From Acetobacter oryzoeni (lineage in GTDB: Bacteria > Pseudomonadota > Alphaproteobacteria > Acetobacterales > Acetobacteraceae): a stretch of DNA of 64,000 bases. The translations under genes were made by a program, and so were the position numbers. Positions 1 through 8,532 of the stretch are shown here, piece by piece. Under the pieces are notes generated by a model. The model searched no databases, was not told the origin of the DNA, and saw only the letters and a list, made by a program, of their open reading frames with translations. Location: the NCBI RefSeq assembly GCF_004014775.2, contig NZ_CP042808.1, forward strand, positions 1,571,001 to 1,635,000. Reading direction: 5' to 3'. Position 1 is the first letter of the stretch. Every line of letters begins with the position of its first letter.

Positions 1-2
1 AT

Positions 3-566
3 GGTGTTGGCAGCCCTCAGGTTAGAAATGCGGCCACCATTGGCGGTAATGTGGCCACAGCTTCACCGGCAGGAGATAGTCTTCCGGCTCTCGTGGCACT
101 TCAGGCCCGTATTCGGCTGATCCATCCAGACGGAACCCGGGAGATGCCCGTTGCAGAGTTTATTACAGGGGTTGGGCGCACAAAACGTAAGGCTGGTGAA
201 CTTATTGTCGGATTTGTTATTCCTGCAAAATGCATTGGTCAGCCACAAATGTTTACAAAAGTAGGCCCTCGCAAAGCGCAGGCAATTTCAAAACTTTCTC
301 TGGCAACGGTTTTAGTTCCTGACGATCCGGCCAGAATCAGCTTTGCATTCGGTGCCGTTGGTCCTGTTCCTATGACATGCCCAAAAGCACATCAGTATCT
401 TGCTGCACAGGAATGCGATAAAAGGCATTTCAAGTTTGCGGCTGAACTAGCTATGTCGGAAATTACACCGATTGATGACATGCGTTCTACCGCAGCTTAC
501 AGAAAAGCCGTAGCTAGAAATCTCCTAATCCGCCATTGCCAGAAGATATTTGGGCATAAGAGCTAA
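3..566 (+). CDS. FAD-binding subunit/domain of a molybdopterin dehydrogenase (3' part)
   Basis: The frame is open from the window edge, so the 5' part is missing; 187 residues are visible. The segment IGGNVATASPAGD near the start is the FAD-binding loop of the PCMH-type flavin domain found in xanthine dehydrogenase/CO dehydrogenase medium subunits. It is followed by the C-terminal CO_deh_flav_C-type domain (KVGPRKAQAISK, then FGAVGPVP). In this family the subunit passes electrons from the molybdenum site through FeS clusters and FAD. It could be a stand-alone FAD subunit or the C-terminal half of an XdhA-type protein carrying its own FeS domain; the window does not show which. The substrate cannot be told. 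Confidence 0.85.
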   Translation, partial: GVGSPQVRNAATIGGNVATASPAGDSLPALVALQARIRLIHPDGTREMPVAEFITGVGRTKRKAGELIVGFVIPAKCIGQPQMFTKVGPRKAQAISKLSLATVLVPDDPARISFAFGAVGPVPMTCPKAHQYLAAQECDKRHFKFAAELAMSEITPIDDMRSTAAYRKAVARNLLIRHCQKIFGHKS

Positions 567-769
567 AATTTTTTCTTGTATGGTTTACATTATAACTCGA
601 AAAATCAAGAAGCTACGCTATGCAACGCTGGGTGGCGTTTATTTGCAAGCCCAAATTCGTTTTCAACGATAGCTGTTACCCCTAAGCGGCCTCTATGACT
701 GGCTCACAACCAATAGCGGCAATTATCACAGCTATATCAGCCAACATCAGCATGTTAGAGATAAGAAGA

Positions 770-868
770 AAAGCACGTGATGAGCCATGCGTTTCTGGCT
801 AAGCAGCGAACAGTGGCTCCAGACAGAGCTTTATCAGATCTTGCTCTCGATAGTAAAATCAGAATATA
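770..868 (+). pseudogene. Tyrosine recombinase fragment
   Basis: A stretch of about 100 bases is clearly related to part of the intact tyrosine recombinase at 32387-33025. It reads RFWLSSEQ and then, after a one-base frame change, DRALSDLALDSK; the intact protein has RFWLGSEQ and DRALFDLALDSK. The rest of the gene is absent. It is a scar of a former mobile element between the flavin subunit gene and the TetR gene. No other feature is seen in 567-769. Confidence 0.6.
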
Positions 869-939
869 GCAAGATCTCTTGCATAGAAAAAATTATAAAT
901 AAAAAGAAATTTTTATATTTATACTACAAAAAAATACCA

Positions 940-1650
940 CTACCTCCTTGCATTTGGCGCATCTACTTGTTGAATCATTTTTTCAATCATTTCCCAACAT
1001 ATCTGAAAATGACGATGCCTTTCTTCAACATCATTGAATGTCTCCACCCCAACCAATGCCCGATGCATAGGCCATTGCAACACGAAGCCGGGAATATAAC
1101 GGGACAATACCTGAATGCGCTTACGGTTTTGTGGTGTATCTGGCCACTGCAAGGTGCGTGCAAGCAACATTTCTATGCGTTCGAAAAATGGCTGCATAAT
1201 CTCTGTTGAAAGACTGTTGGCAGCAGCGGGTACCCGCCGAGCATCCGTGACAAGAATACGATATGTTTCAAGAGTTTCCTGCTCTAGGCAGAAATCCTGA
1301 AATTGCTCAAAAAGTTCCTTTAAAGCAACCATGGGTTCTCGGGACGAAAATTCGGCCTCCTGAGCAACCTCAAACAATCGTCTGCAACGATTATGCATCA
1401 CCGCTTTAAAAAGATCCTCCTTTGAAGGATATCTGCGGTAAATGGTGGGTTTACTGCAACCAACTGTTTTAGCAATCGTGTCCACTGAGGTAGCAGCGTA
1501 ACCGTCTGTCAGAAAAGCCTGTGTTGCGACATCCATAATCTTGCGATCTAGTTCTTCACCAGCATCTGGTGAAGGACGGCCACCTGTCACACGGACAACA
1601 TTCTTTCCAGACAATTGCTTCCCTTTCTGCTCCTTGCACTGAGCGAGCAT
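940..1650 (-). CDS. TetR/AcrR-family transcriptional regulator
   Basis: This is a TetR-type repressor of about 236 residues. The N-terminal helix-turn-helix is recognisable: a helix with ATQAFLTDGYAATSV, then IAKTVGCSKPTIYRRYPSKEDLF, the usual TetR_N signature. The C-terminal two thirds is the ligand-binding and dimerisation part. The frame is open up to a TTG at 1719, but the first ATG is at 1650 and the residues upstream look non-conserved, so the ATG is preferred although its ribosome site is weak. It lies about 2 kb from an RND efflux operon on the same strand. Two copies of a palindrome (3015-3029 and 10032-10046) flank that block and are candidate operators; the link is an inference. 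Confidence 0.85.
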   Translation of the reverse strand: MLAQCKEQKGKQLSGKNVVRVTGGRPSPDAGEELDRKIMDVATQAFLTDGYAATSVDTIAKTVGCSKPTIYRRYPSKEDLFKAVMHNRCRRLFEVAQEAEFSSREPMVALKELFEQFQDFCLEQETLETYRILVTDARRVPAAANSLSTEIMQPFFERIEMLLARTLQWPDTPQNRKRIQVLSRYIPGFVLQWPMHRALVGVETFNDVEERHRHFQICWEMIEKMIQQVDAPNARR

Positions 1651-1740
1651 GTTTAATGATATGCCTGATACGATGTAGACTATCGGGAGACAAGTTCTGA
1701 GTAAAACCCAAGCAGACAAAAGCTATTGCCCATGTGGTTT

Positions 1741-2436
1741 TTAGTAGGAGTAAATGTATTGCAGCAGACTATTTTCTACGTAGATTTCCCCAACTTCCAA
1801 ACGTCTGATAAATCCTTTTCGTTCCAGAACCGCCATCGCGCGACTTAAACTTTCGTAGGATATACCAATATAATCGGCAATATCACGCCGATTCATAGGA
1901 AGTTTTAGAATGTGAGTTGCATGGTCAAAATATTGCACGCATGCACAAGACTCTGCAATAAACTGCGCTGTCCTAGAAATAATATCAAATTTTACTGCCC
2001 CGATCAGATGTCTTTGTAATAATTGAATTTCGCACAAAGAATTTAGTAAAAATTTATTTTGGATATTTGGATGATTTATTAAAAACGACTGAAAATTTCT
2101 GACTTCAAATTGCAAAATGTGACAATCTGTAAGGGCGTCAACTGAATACGGATAAGTCTTCTTTCCATAAAACCCTAATAAATTCCCATTTGAGTAAAAC
2201 GCCAGAATCTGTCGTCTTCCATCAGCCAGCTCGTAAGAAACCCTTACAATCCCCGATTGAATGACATATCCATTTTTGCAAACATCACCTTGAAATAAGA
2301 TCCTTGTCCCCGGAGGAACATGATGTATGTTCCCAGCGGTTGTGAGAGCCTGTGTATCCATCTGGGAGAGACGTGCAGCATCCCTTTCTGAGATAGATGA
2401 AATCTGTTTTTGAAAAATAATCTGATTTTGTATCAC
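1741..2436 (-). CDS. Crp/Fnr-family transcriptional regulator
   Basis: The protein has 231 residues. The N-terminal cyclic-nucleotide-type beta-roll domain spans roughly residues 25-140 (VPPGTRILFQGD, then GIVRVSYELADGRRQIL). A C-terminal winged helix-turn-helix of the Crp_2 type follows (LPMNRRDIADYIGISYESLSRAMAVLERKGFI). The N-terminal cysteine cluster that binds the 4Fe-4S centre of true FNR is missing, so it is more like FixK or other Crp-type regulators. The recognition helix has the SYESLSRAMAVL form typical of proteins binding a TTGAT-like half site. Its effector and targets are unknown. It is expressed in the same direction as the TetR gene downstream but is separated from it. Confidence 0.88.
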   Translation of the reverse strand: MIQNQIIFQKQISSISERDAARLSQMDTQALTTAGNIHHVPPGTRILFQGDVCKNGYVIQSGIVRVSYELADGRRQILAFYSNGNLLGFYGKKTYPYSVDALTDCHILQFEVRNFQSFLINHPNIQNKFLLNSLCEIQLLQRHLIGAVKFDIISRTAQFIAESCACVQYFDHATHILKLPMNRRDIADYIGISYESLSRAMAVLERKGFIRRLEVGEIYVENSLLQYIYSY

Positions 2437-2487
2437 GAAACCAGTTCCAATATATCATCGAAATTACCTAAATTATTCTCAAATATT

Positions 2488-2967
2488 TTAAATATCAGGT
2501 GGATTATTAGACATAAACTTCAAAGAAAACCGGGCTACTTGACCTGCAATCAGTGGCCCATGTACTTGTCCTTGCACATGCATATCAACACCACGGGCAT
2601 TCTCCATATCAGCCACAAAGATTCCATTGGTAATGCTGGCGGCTCCTCCAATTGTCCAATATGTTCCAGCCAGATCACTCAGCCTGCTTAGATTGGTGAC
2701 ACAAGCTGTGGCTTTCAGTGTTGCGTTGCCAAATGTCAGTAGCCCTCCGCCTTTGATTTCTACGGGGTACTGGTGTGTTCCCTCTGTAAAAACCCCCTGC
2801 CCGGAACCATACCCCACAACGGCACCTGTTTCATGAAGCGTTAGATTGATGCTTCCATCCACCTGCCTGCATGTGGGATGTGCAGCAGCAAAGGTGGGCA
2901 TCATGCCTGCGAACATGGCGGATGCCATCCAACACGCATAAAAAAGCTTATGGAAACGGAATATCAT
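2488..2967 (-). CDS. Exported protein of unknown function
   Basis: A hypothetical secreted protein of about 159 residues. The start at 2967 is chosen because it places a classical signal peptide at the N-terminus (MIFRFHKLFYACWMASAM... cut near FAAA-H) and because the palindrome at 3015-3029 would sit in the promoter; the frame is open to an ATG at 3006. The mature part is rich in Gly and Thr with alternating hydrophobic residues and two cysteines, as in small periplasmic beta-sheet proteins. I do not recognise a named family. It is divergent from the small membrane protein at 3107. Confidence 0.65.
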   Translation of the reverse strand: MIFRFHKLFYACWMASAMFAGMMPTFAAAHPTCRQVDGSINLTLHETGAVVGYGSGQGVFTEGTHQYPVEIKGGGLLTFGNATLKATACVTNLSRLSDLAGTYWTIGGAASITNGIFVADMENARGVDMHVQGQVHGPLIAGQVARFSLKFMSNNPPDI

Positions 2968-3014
2968 GGAAATATATCTTTCTTTAAGCGATACGGTTCT
3001 GTGCACCCAATAAT

Positions 3015-3029
3015 ACCATACGGTATCGT
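3015..3029. promoter_or_regulatory. Candidate repressor operator (copy 1, imperfect palindrome)
   Basis: The bases ACCATAC-G-GTATCGT form a 7+1+7 inverted repeat with one mismatch. They lie between the divergent genes at 2967 and 3107. The same sequence without the mismatch recurs at 10032-10046, upstream of the efflux operon. Size and symmetry fit a TetR-family operator, and a TetR gene lies nearby; binding is inferred. Confidence 0.5.
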
Positions 3030-3106
3030 TTACAATATGGATGAAAAACTGTAGCGCTTGGTAAGCGGAGCATCATGCATGACTCCGCTTCCAAATGGAG
3101 GTTTGT

Positions 3107-3361
3107 ATGACACTCGAAATCTTAAACGAAAAAAACAATCACACTGTTTCAGACGCATTAAAGAAACATATTGAAACTCTTTTTTCCGGGCACGCTGATC
3201 GCATGGAGAAAAACCTGAAAAGCCAGATCAAAACACTTCAGGATCAGCTTGAAACCCATGAGCAGAAAAGACATGCGTCTCATCTCAAGTTCTGTCTTAC
3301 AATGGCAGCTGCACTGGCAATATCAGCCATTGTGCATTTTCGGCACCGTAAAGCACAGTAA
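3107..3361 (+). CDS. Small coiled-coil protein with a C-terminal membrane anchor
   Basis: The protein has 84 residues. The ATG at 3107 is preferred over the in-frame ATG at 3095 because a GGAGG ribosome site (3098-3102) lies 5-6 bases before 3107 and overlaps the upstream candidate. Residues 10-60 are charged and heptad-like (KSQIKTLQDQLETHEQK), followed by one hydrophobic stretch (FCLTMAAALAISAIV) and a short basic tail. No named family is recognised. It is 27 bases upstream of the DUF1269 gene and probably co-transcribed with it. Confidence 0.65.
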   Translation: MTLEILNEKNNHTVSDALKKHIETLFSGHADRMEKNLKSQIKTLQDQLETHEQKRHASHLKFCLTMAAALAISAIVHFRHRKAQ

Positions 3362-3388
3362 CTTTTTCTGAAAACACGGAGCATTTTC

Positions 3389-3898
3389 ATGGCAGATCTT
3401 ATTGTTGTTGGCTTTGATACGGAAGATGGCGCAAGCTTAGCGCGATTTGAGTGCTTTAAACTTCAGAAGGAATATCTTCTGGATCTGGAAGATGCCGTTG
3501 TTGTGCGTCGCACAGCAGATGGCAAGGTGCACCTAGACCAGTCCGTTAATCTGACAGCCCTTGGTTTTTCCAGCGGCCTTGCCATGGGAGCATTCTGGGG
3601 CACCCTGCTGGGCCTGATCTTTCTTAATCCGCTGGCCGGTTTTGTGGCCGGAAGCGTTGCCGGAGCAGGAGCAGGCGCTCTGGATGGCAAGCTGAGTGAT
3701 TATGGCATCAGTGATGATTTCATCAAGCAGGTTGGTACTACCCTTAAAAATGGCACATCCGCTCTTTTCATTCTTGTGCGCAAAGCCCAGCCAGAAAAGG
3801 TTATTGAAGATCTGCGCTATATGGGCGGACACCCGCATATCCTTCAAACCTCACTTTCCCCCGAGGCCGAAGCAAAGCTGCGCAATCTTATTGGCTGA
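3389..3898 (+). CDS. DUF1269 family membrane protein
   Basis: A 169-residue protein that matches the DUF1269 pattern: an N-terminal ferredoxin-like segment (MADLIVVGFDTEDGA), a central glycine-rich hydrophobic pair of helices (GLAMGAFWGTLLGLIFLNPL, then AGFVAGSVAGAGAGALDGKL), a conserved YGISDDFIKQ, and a C-terminal segment with LFILVRK. Proteins of this family sit in the inner membrane and are often stress-induced; their biochemical role is unknown. A strong terminator follows 9 bases after the stop codon. Confidence 0.85.
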   Translation: MADLIVVGFDTEDGASLARFECFKLQKEYLLDLEDAVVVRRTADGKVHLDQSVNLTALGFSSGLAMGAFWGTLLGLIFLNPLAGFVAGSVAGAGAGALDGKLSDYGISDDFIKQVGTTLKNGTSALFILVRKAQPEKVIEDLRYMGGHPHILQTSLSPEAEAKLRNLIG

Positions 3899-3907
3899 TA
3901 CCCTGCC

Positions 3908-3940
3908 CCTACTTCCGGCATAAAGCCGGGAGTAGGTTTT
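3908..3940 (+). terminator. Rho-independent terminator
   Basis: Arms CCTACTTCCGGC and GCCGGGAGTAGG pair over 12 bases with one G-T wobble around a 5-base ATAAA loop, followed by TTTT. It ends the 3107-3898 transcript and separates it from the convergent efflux operon. Confidence 0.8.
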
Positions 3941-3967
3941 CCTGAACGCGTTCTGCTTGTTTTGTTC

Positions 3968-5395
3968 TTACTTTTTCCCGTCTGGAGTTGAGGCCTTAAA
4001 TCCACCGCCTGTTGCCTTGTAAAGATCAACGGATGCATCAAGGCGTTGCAACCGCGCCTTTACGCGGGAAAGTTCTGCCAGTTGCACGGTGGATTGTGCG
4101 ACCAGAACATCAATCTGGCTGGCATATCCCTGATTAAGACGAAGTGTTGTTAAATGCAGCTTTTGCTGCGCCGCCTCATCACGGGCAATATTATCAGCAT
4201 CACGCTCAGAAGCCGTATTCTGTGCCAAAAGCGCATCCCGCACCTCTTTGAACGCTGTACGGATCGATTGCTGATATAAGGTAACCTGCTGATTCTTGTT
4301 GGCCTTTGCCAGCTTTACCCCACTTTGCGTGCGCCCAAAATCAAGCACAGGCGCTGCCATGGCGGCGCCAAGTGTCCATGAACGGCTGGTTGCCCTGTAC
4401 AGATTGTCGATATCAATATTGTTCACACCGGCAAGTGAGGCAAGCGAAATGCTTGGGAAATAGGCCGCGCGTGCATAACCAATGTTGAAATTGCTCGCAA
4501 TCAGCATCTGTTCATGCATGGCAATATCCGGGCGGCGTTCCAGAAGTTCGGATGGCAATACCGAAGGTGTGGGGTCTGGCACCTTCAGGTTGTCAATCTC
4601 CTGTCCTCTTGCAATGCCAGTCTGTATGAGTTCCTGTGGGGAACGACCAACCAGAACAGATAATGCACTTTCCGCATTGTTGCGCTGATCTTCCATATCC
4701 GGCAAAGCAGCGTGAACAGTATCTCGCCGTTCGGTTGCGTCCTGAAGCAGAAGAGCATCAACCGCCCCTACATCATACTGATTTTGGACGAGAGCCAGAA
4801 TTTCATCCTGTGTTCGAATGCTGTCTTTCAAAATGGCAACATTGCGATCCAGGGCGCGCAGGCTGAAGTAAAGCTTTGCCACCCCGGCCGCCACAGATAG
4901 GCGTGCGGCATCCTGCGCATAAACAGCCCCTTTTACACCTGCTTTGGCAGCCTGACTAAGGCTGGCGTTTTTACCCCATAAGTCGAGCTCATAATTCAAC
5001 ATGCCACCAACAAAGCCAAAATTGCTTGTCTTGTTGGGAAACTGAAAGCTCTGCCCCATGGCGCGGACCTTACCATCGGCAAATTTTCCGTATGCATCAC
5101 TGCCCGCAACAGAAATGGAGGGCAACTGGTTTGCAAATGCGTAGCTATACTGCGCCTGCGCCTGCGAAAGACTGGTTTTTGCCAAAGCGATATCATCGCT
5201 GCGCTGCTGGGCTTCACTTTCCAGCTGATCCAGCACCGGATCACCATAGCGCTGCCACCATTCACGATCATCCCGTGCCACAGCGCCAACACCATCCCAT
5301 GTTTTGGGCAAGGACACTTCCGGGCGTTTATAATGCGGCGCAAGCCATGCGCACCCGCTCAACAGAAGCGGAAGGAGAAAAATCACTTTCCTCAT
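3968..5395 (-). CDS. RND efflux outer-membrane lipoprotein (NodT/OprM family)
   Basis: The outer-membrane channel of a tripartite efflux pump, 475 residues. The start at 5395 gives a lipoprotein signal (MRKVIFLLPLLLSGC, lipobox LLSG-C). Family hallmarks are PHYKRPEVSLP after the signal, the duplicated OEP repeats with long helices, ELLERRPDIAMHEQ in the middle, and a trailing SVDLYKATGGG. The frame stays open upstream to 5629, but that part overlaps the pump gene and is not coding. The ATG overlaps the pump's stop codon (ATGA), so the two are translationally coupled. Confidence 0.93.
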   Translation of the reverse strand: MRKVIFLLPLLLSGCAWLAPHYKRPEVSLPKTWDGVGAVARDDREWWQRYGDPVLDQLESEAQQRSDDIALAKTSLSQAQAQYSYAFANQLPSISVAGSDAYGKFADGKVRAMGQSFQFPNKTSNFGFVGGMLNYELDLWGKNASLSQAAKAGVKGAVYAQDAARLSVAAGVAKLYFSLRALDRNVAILKDSIRTQDEILALVQNQYDVGAVDALLLQDATERRDTVHAALPDMEDQRNNAESALSVLVGRSPQELIQTGIARGQEIDNLKVPDPTPSVLPSELLERRPDIAMHEQMLIASNFNIGYARAAYFPSISLASLAGVNNIDIDNLYRATSRSWTLGAAMAAPVLDFGRTQSGVKLAKANKNQQVTLYQQSIRTAFKEVRDALLAQNTASERDADNIARDEAAQQKLHLTTLRLNQGYASQIDVLVAQSTVQLAELSRVKARLQRLDASVDLYKATGGGFKASTPDGKK

Positions 5396-8300
5396 GATGT
5401 TTTCTCCGTTGTGGGTGCGGGTTCCTTGACGCGAAACCACAAAACATAAAGCGATGGCAGAAAGATCAGCGTCAGCGCCGTGGCGACAGCCAACCCGCCC
5501 ATGATCACATCCGCCATAGGCCCCCAGAAAACGCTGGATGCAATAGGCAGCATACCCAGAATGGCCGCAATAGCCGTAAGCATAATGGGCCGGAAACGGA
5601 TCATCGCAGCAGCTACCACTGCATCCCATTCGGATTTGCCTGTCTGCTGCTCAATCTCAATCTGATGCACGAGAATAACCGAGTTACGGATAATCATGCC
5701 CACCAGAGCCACAAGCCCAAGCAGAGCAATAAAGCCTATGGGATTACCTGTGATAAGCAAAGCCGCCACAACACCAATCAGGCCAAATGGCGCAACACTC
5801 AATACAAGAGCCAACCGCTTGAAGCTCTGAAGCTGGATCATCAGCACCGCCATCATGATCAGCGCCATAACCGGCATAACGGCAATAACCGAGTTCTGGG
5901 CCTTTGCCGCCTCCTCAACCATACCGCCAACGGCAACATGGTAACCGGGGGGCAGATGCGCATTGAAATCGGCAATCTGGCCCGCCAGTGCCGATACCGC
6001 ACTATCGGCCTGCACACCCGGGCGCAGTTGCGCCTGAATGCTCATGGTGGGCAAGCGGTCTCGCCGCCATATCAGCGGGTAGTCTTCGACATAGGAGACG
6101 TTGGCGACCGAAGAAAGCGGGACAGTCAGATCATTGGGCAAACGAATGTCCAGATTGCGCAGGCTTTCAATGGAAAGACGCTCATCCGCCTTGGCGCGCA
6201 AAACAACATCAACCAGATAGATGCTATCGCGCACCTGTGTGGCGGTGATACCCGTAACGGTGGAATTGATGGCCAGCGCAATGGCCGCGCTAGAAAGGCC
6301 AAGACGGCGCGCCTCCTCCTGCCGCACATCAATGCGCAATTTGCGGGCGGGATCCCCCCAGTCAAAGTTGATCAGATGCAGGTTGCCGCTTGCATCCATC
6401 ATCCGCGCAACATCCTGTGCGTAATGGCGCACCTTGTCCGGGTCTCTTCCTGATACGCGATACTGCACCGGCCACCCTACTGGCGGGCCAAGCTCCAACG
6501 GAAACAGCCCGTGTACAATATCCGGCATGTCCCGGCTGAGCTTTGTATCCAGGCGCTGGCGCAAATTCTCGCGGGCCTTGGCGCTTTTGGCAACAATGAC
6601 TGTCTGGGTAAAGAAATCATTCGGCAGCTGTTCATCAAGTGACAGATAGAACCGAATGGCCCCGCGCCCGATATAGGAGCTCCAGTGGTCGATATCCGGG
6701 TCATCGCGCAGCATGGCATCCAGTTTGCGCGAGACATCACTTGTCGCCTTAATGGACGCTCCCTGCCGCAGCGAGAGATTGACCAGCAGTTCCGGCCGAT
6801 CCGATGCCGGGAAAAACTGTTTTGTAATCAATGGTGATAGCACAATGGCGATAACAAGCGCACCAAGGCTTAACAGAACAGTTTTACGTGGATGATGCAT
6901 GGTCAGAAGCAGAAACCGCTCGAATGTGGCCATGATCCGCCCTTTCTTGGGCTCCTCATGCACCTGCCCGGCTTTTTCGGGCTGGGCCCGCAAGATGGTC
7001 ACACCAATCAGGGGCGCCACCAGAACGGCTACAAACCATGAAACAATCAGCGCCAACCCGACAACAGCAAACAGGGAAAACGTATATTCCCCCGCAACAC
7101 TGTGCGCGAACCCAACTGGCACAAACCCCGCCACGGTGACGAGCGTGCCAGTTAGCATCGGAAAAGCTGTGGAAGTATAAGCATATGTGGCGGCCCGCGG
7201 CAGGCTCCAGCCTTCCTCCAGCTTGCTGACCATGCTTTCAACCGTGATCATGGCATCATCAACCAGCAGGCCAAGTGCGATAATCAAAGCGCCAAGGGAA
7301 ACACGCTGGAGGTCAATCCCAAGTATTTCCATGCTGGTAAAAACAACAGCCAGCACAAACGGAATACAGAAGGCAACAACCGTTCCTGCCCGACCACCCA
7401 GACTGAGGAAGCTGATCCCCAGCACAATGGCGATGGCCTCAAACAACGCCTCCGTAAAATCCCCTACCGCATCCTTGACCACCTTGGGCTGATTGGCCAC
7501 GAGGTGCGCCTCAATCCCAATAGGCATACGGGCGTGCAGTTCGGCCATTTTGGCTGTAACGTTTTTTTCAAGCGCCAGAACATTGCCGCCCTTGCTCATG
7601 GAAAGAGCCAGCCCTACAGCATCCTGCCCGTTTACCCGGAACAGCGTTTGCGGTGGATCGGCATATTCGCGCGTAATGGTGGCAATATCTCCCAACCGTA
7701 CCTTATGGTTGCCCGTGTAAAGCGTAACATTGGCAACATCTGCAACGGAATTGAATTTTCCCGTTGGTTGAACAAGGATCTGCTCTTTGCCTGTATCAAG
7801 CTTACCGGAAGGAACAAGGGCATTCTGCGCCTGAAGTGCCGCCACAATCATTGCGCCGTTAATGCCTAGCCGGGCGAGATGACGACCTGAGATATCAACG
7901 TAAATTTTTTCATCCTGAGCACCGAGCGTTTCAATCTTGGCTACGTCCGGCACATGTAGCAGCTCGTCACGGACGGTCTCGACATAATCCTTCAGCTCTC
8001 GGTGGGAAAAGCCATCTGCCGTAAAAGCGTAAATGATGCCATAGGTATCTCCAAACTCATCATCAAAGAATGGCCCGACTGTTGTGGATGGCAGGAAAGG
8101 CTTGATATCACCAACCTTCTTGCGCACCTGATACCAGATATCGGAAACCTGCGCCTTGGGCGTGCTGCCCAAGAGGTTGACCAGAATGGTGGTTTTTCCG
8201 GCAGTTGTATAACTTTTAACGTAATCGAAATAAGGTGTTTCCTGTAATTTCTTTTCTATCCGGTCTGTCAGCTGATGTGTTGTTTCCTCAACCGATGCCC

Positions 8301-8532
8301 CCGGCAACATGGCCTGTACAACCATGGTCTTGACCGTAAATGGCGGGTCTTCATTACGCCCCAGATTGAGGTATGACCGGACACCCGCAACCGCAATCAG
8401 GATCATGAAGAACGCAACAAGAGCCCGGTGGCGGATAGACCAGTCAGAAAGATTTAGAATATGGCCTTTTTTCTCATCAGAACCAGTTTCTTCAGGGGAT
8501 GGTGCATTATCAGGGACGGACATCGGCATCAT
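5392..8532 (-). CDS. RND efflux pump, inner-membrane transporter (TriC-like)
   Basis: A 1046-residue proton-driven transporter of the AcrB/MexB superfamily. After a short cytoplasmic tail, NLSDWSIRHRALVAFFMILIAVAG starts TM1, followed by the porter domains. The TM4 proton-relay region reads LGLLVDDAMITVESM, with the expected Asp pair, and TM10-12 read LVGMIIRNSVILV. NLGRNEDPPFTVKTMVVQA near residue 55 is typical of the branch with Pseudomonas TriC and related pumps rather than AcrB itself. Substrates cannot be read from sequence. It overlaps the adaptor gene upstream by up to 23 bases and the channel gene downstream by 4. Confidence 0.93.
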   Translation of the reverse strand: MMPMSVPDNAPSPEETGSDEKKGHILNLSDWSIRHRALVAFFMILIAVAGVRSYLNLGRNEDPPFTVKTMVVQAMLPGASVEETTHQLTDRIEKKLQETPYFDYVKSYTTAGKTTILVNLLGSTPKAQVSDIWYQVRKKVGDIKPFLPSTTVGPFFDDEFGDTYGIIYAFTADGFSHRELKDYVETVRDELLHVPDVAKIETLGAQDEKIYVDISGRHLARLGINGAMIVAALQAQNALVPSGKLDTGKEQILVQPTGKFNSVADVANVTLYTGNHKVRLGDIATITREYADPPQTLFRVNGQDAVGLALSMSKGGNVLALEKNVTAKMAELHARMPIGIEAHLVANQPKVVKDAVGDFTEALFEAIAIVLGISFLSLGGRAGTVVAFCIPFVLAVVFTSMEILGIDLQRVSLGALIIALGLLVDDAMITVESMVSKLEEGWSLPRAATYAYTSTAFPMLTGTLVTVAGFVPVGFAHSVAGEYTFSLFAVVGLALIVSWFVAVLVAPLIGVTILRAQPEKAGQVHEEPKKGRIMATFERFLLLTMHHPRKTVLLSLGALVIAIVLSPLITKQFFPASDRPELLVNLSLRQGASIKATSDVSRKLDAMLRDDPDIDHWSSYIGRGAIRFYLSLDEQLPNDFFTQTVIVAKSAKARENLRQRLDTKLSRDMPDIVHGLFPLELGPPVGWPVQYRVSGRDPDKVRHYAQDVARMMDASGNLHLINFDWGDPARKLRIDVRQEEARRLGLSSAAIALAINSTVTGITATQVRDSIYLVDVVLRAKADERLSIESLRNLDIRLPNDLTVPLSSVANVSYVEDYPLIWRRDRLPTMSIQAQLRPGVQADSAVSALAGQIADFNAHLPPGYHVAVGGMVEEAAKAQNSVIAVMPVMALIMMAVLMIQLQSFKRLALVLSVAPFGLIGVVAALLITGNPIGFIALLGLVALVGMIIRNSVILVHQIEIEQQTGKSEWDAVVAAAMIRFRPIMLTAIAAILGMLPIASSVFWGPMADVIMGGLAVATALTLIFLPSLYVLWFRVKEPAPTTEKTS

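Noticed and set aside
787..1209. A 140-residue plus-strand frame
   Set aside because: It overlaps the TetR gene in antisense; only its first 80 bases have meaning, as an integrase fragment.
5396..5629. N-terminal extension of the outer-membrane efflux protein
   Set aside because: It overlaps the pump gene in another frame; the lipoprotein signal at 5395 fixes the real start.
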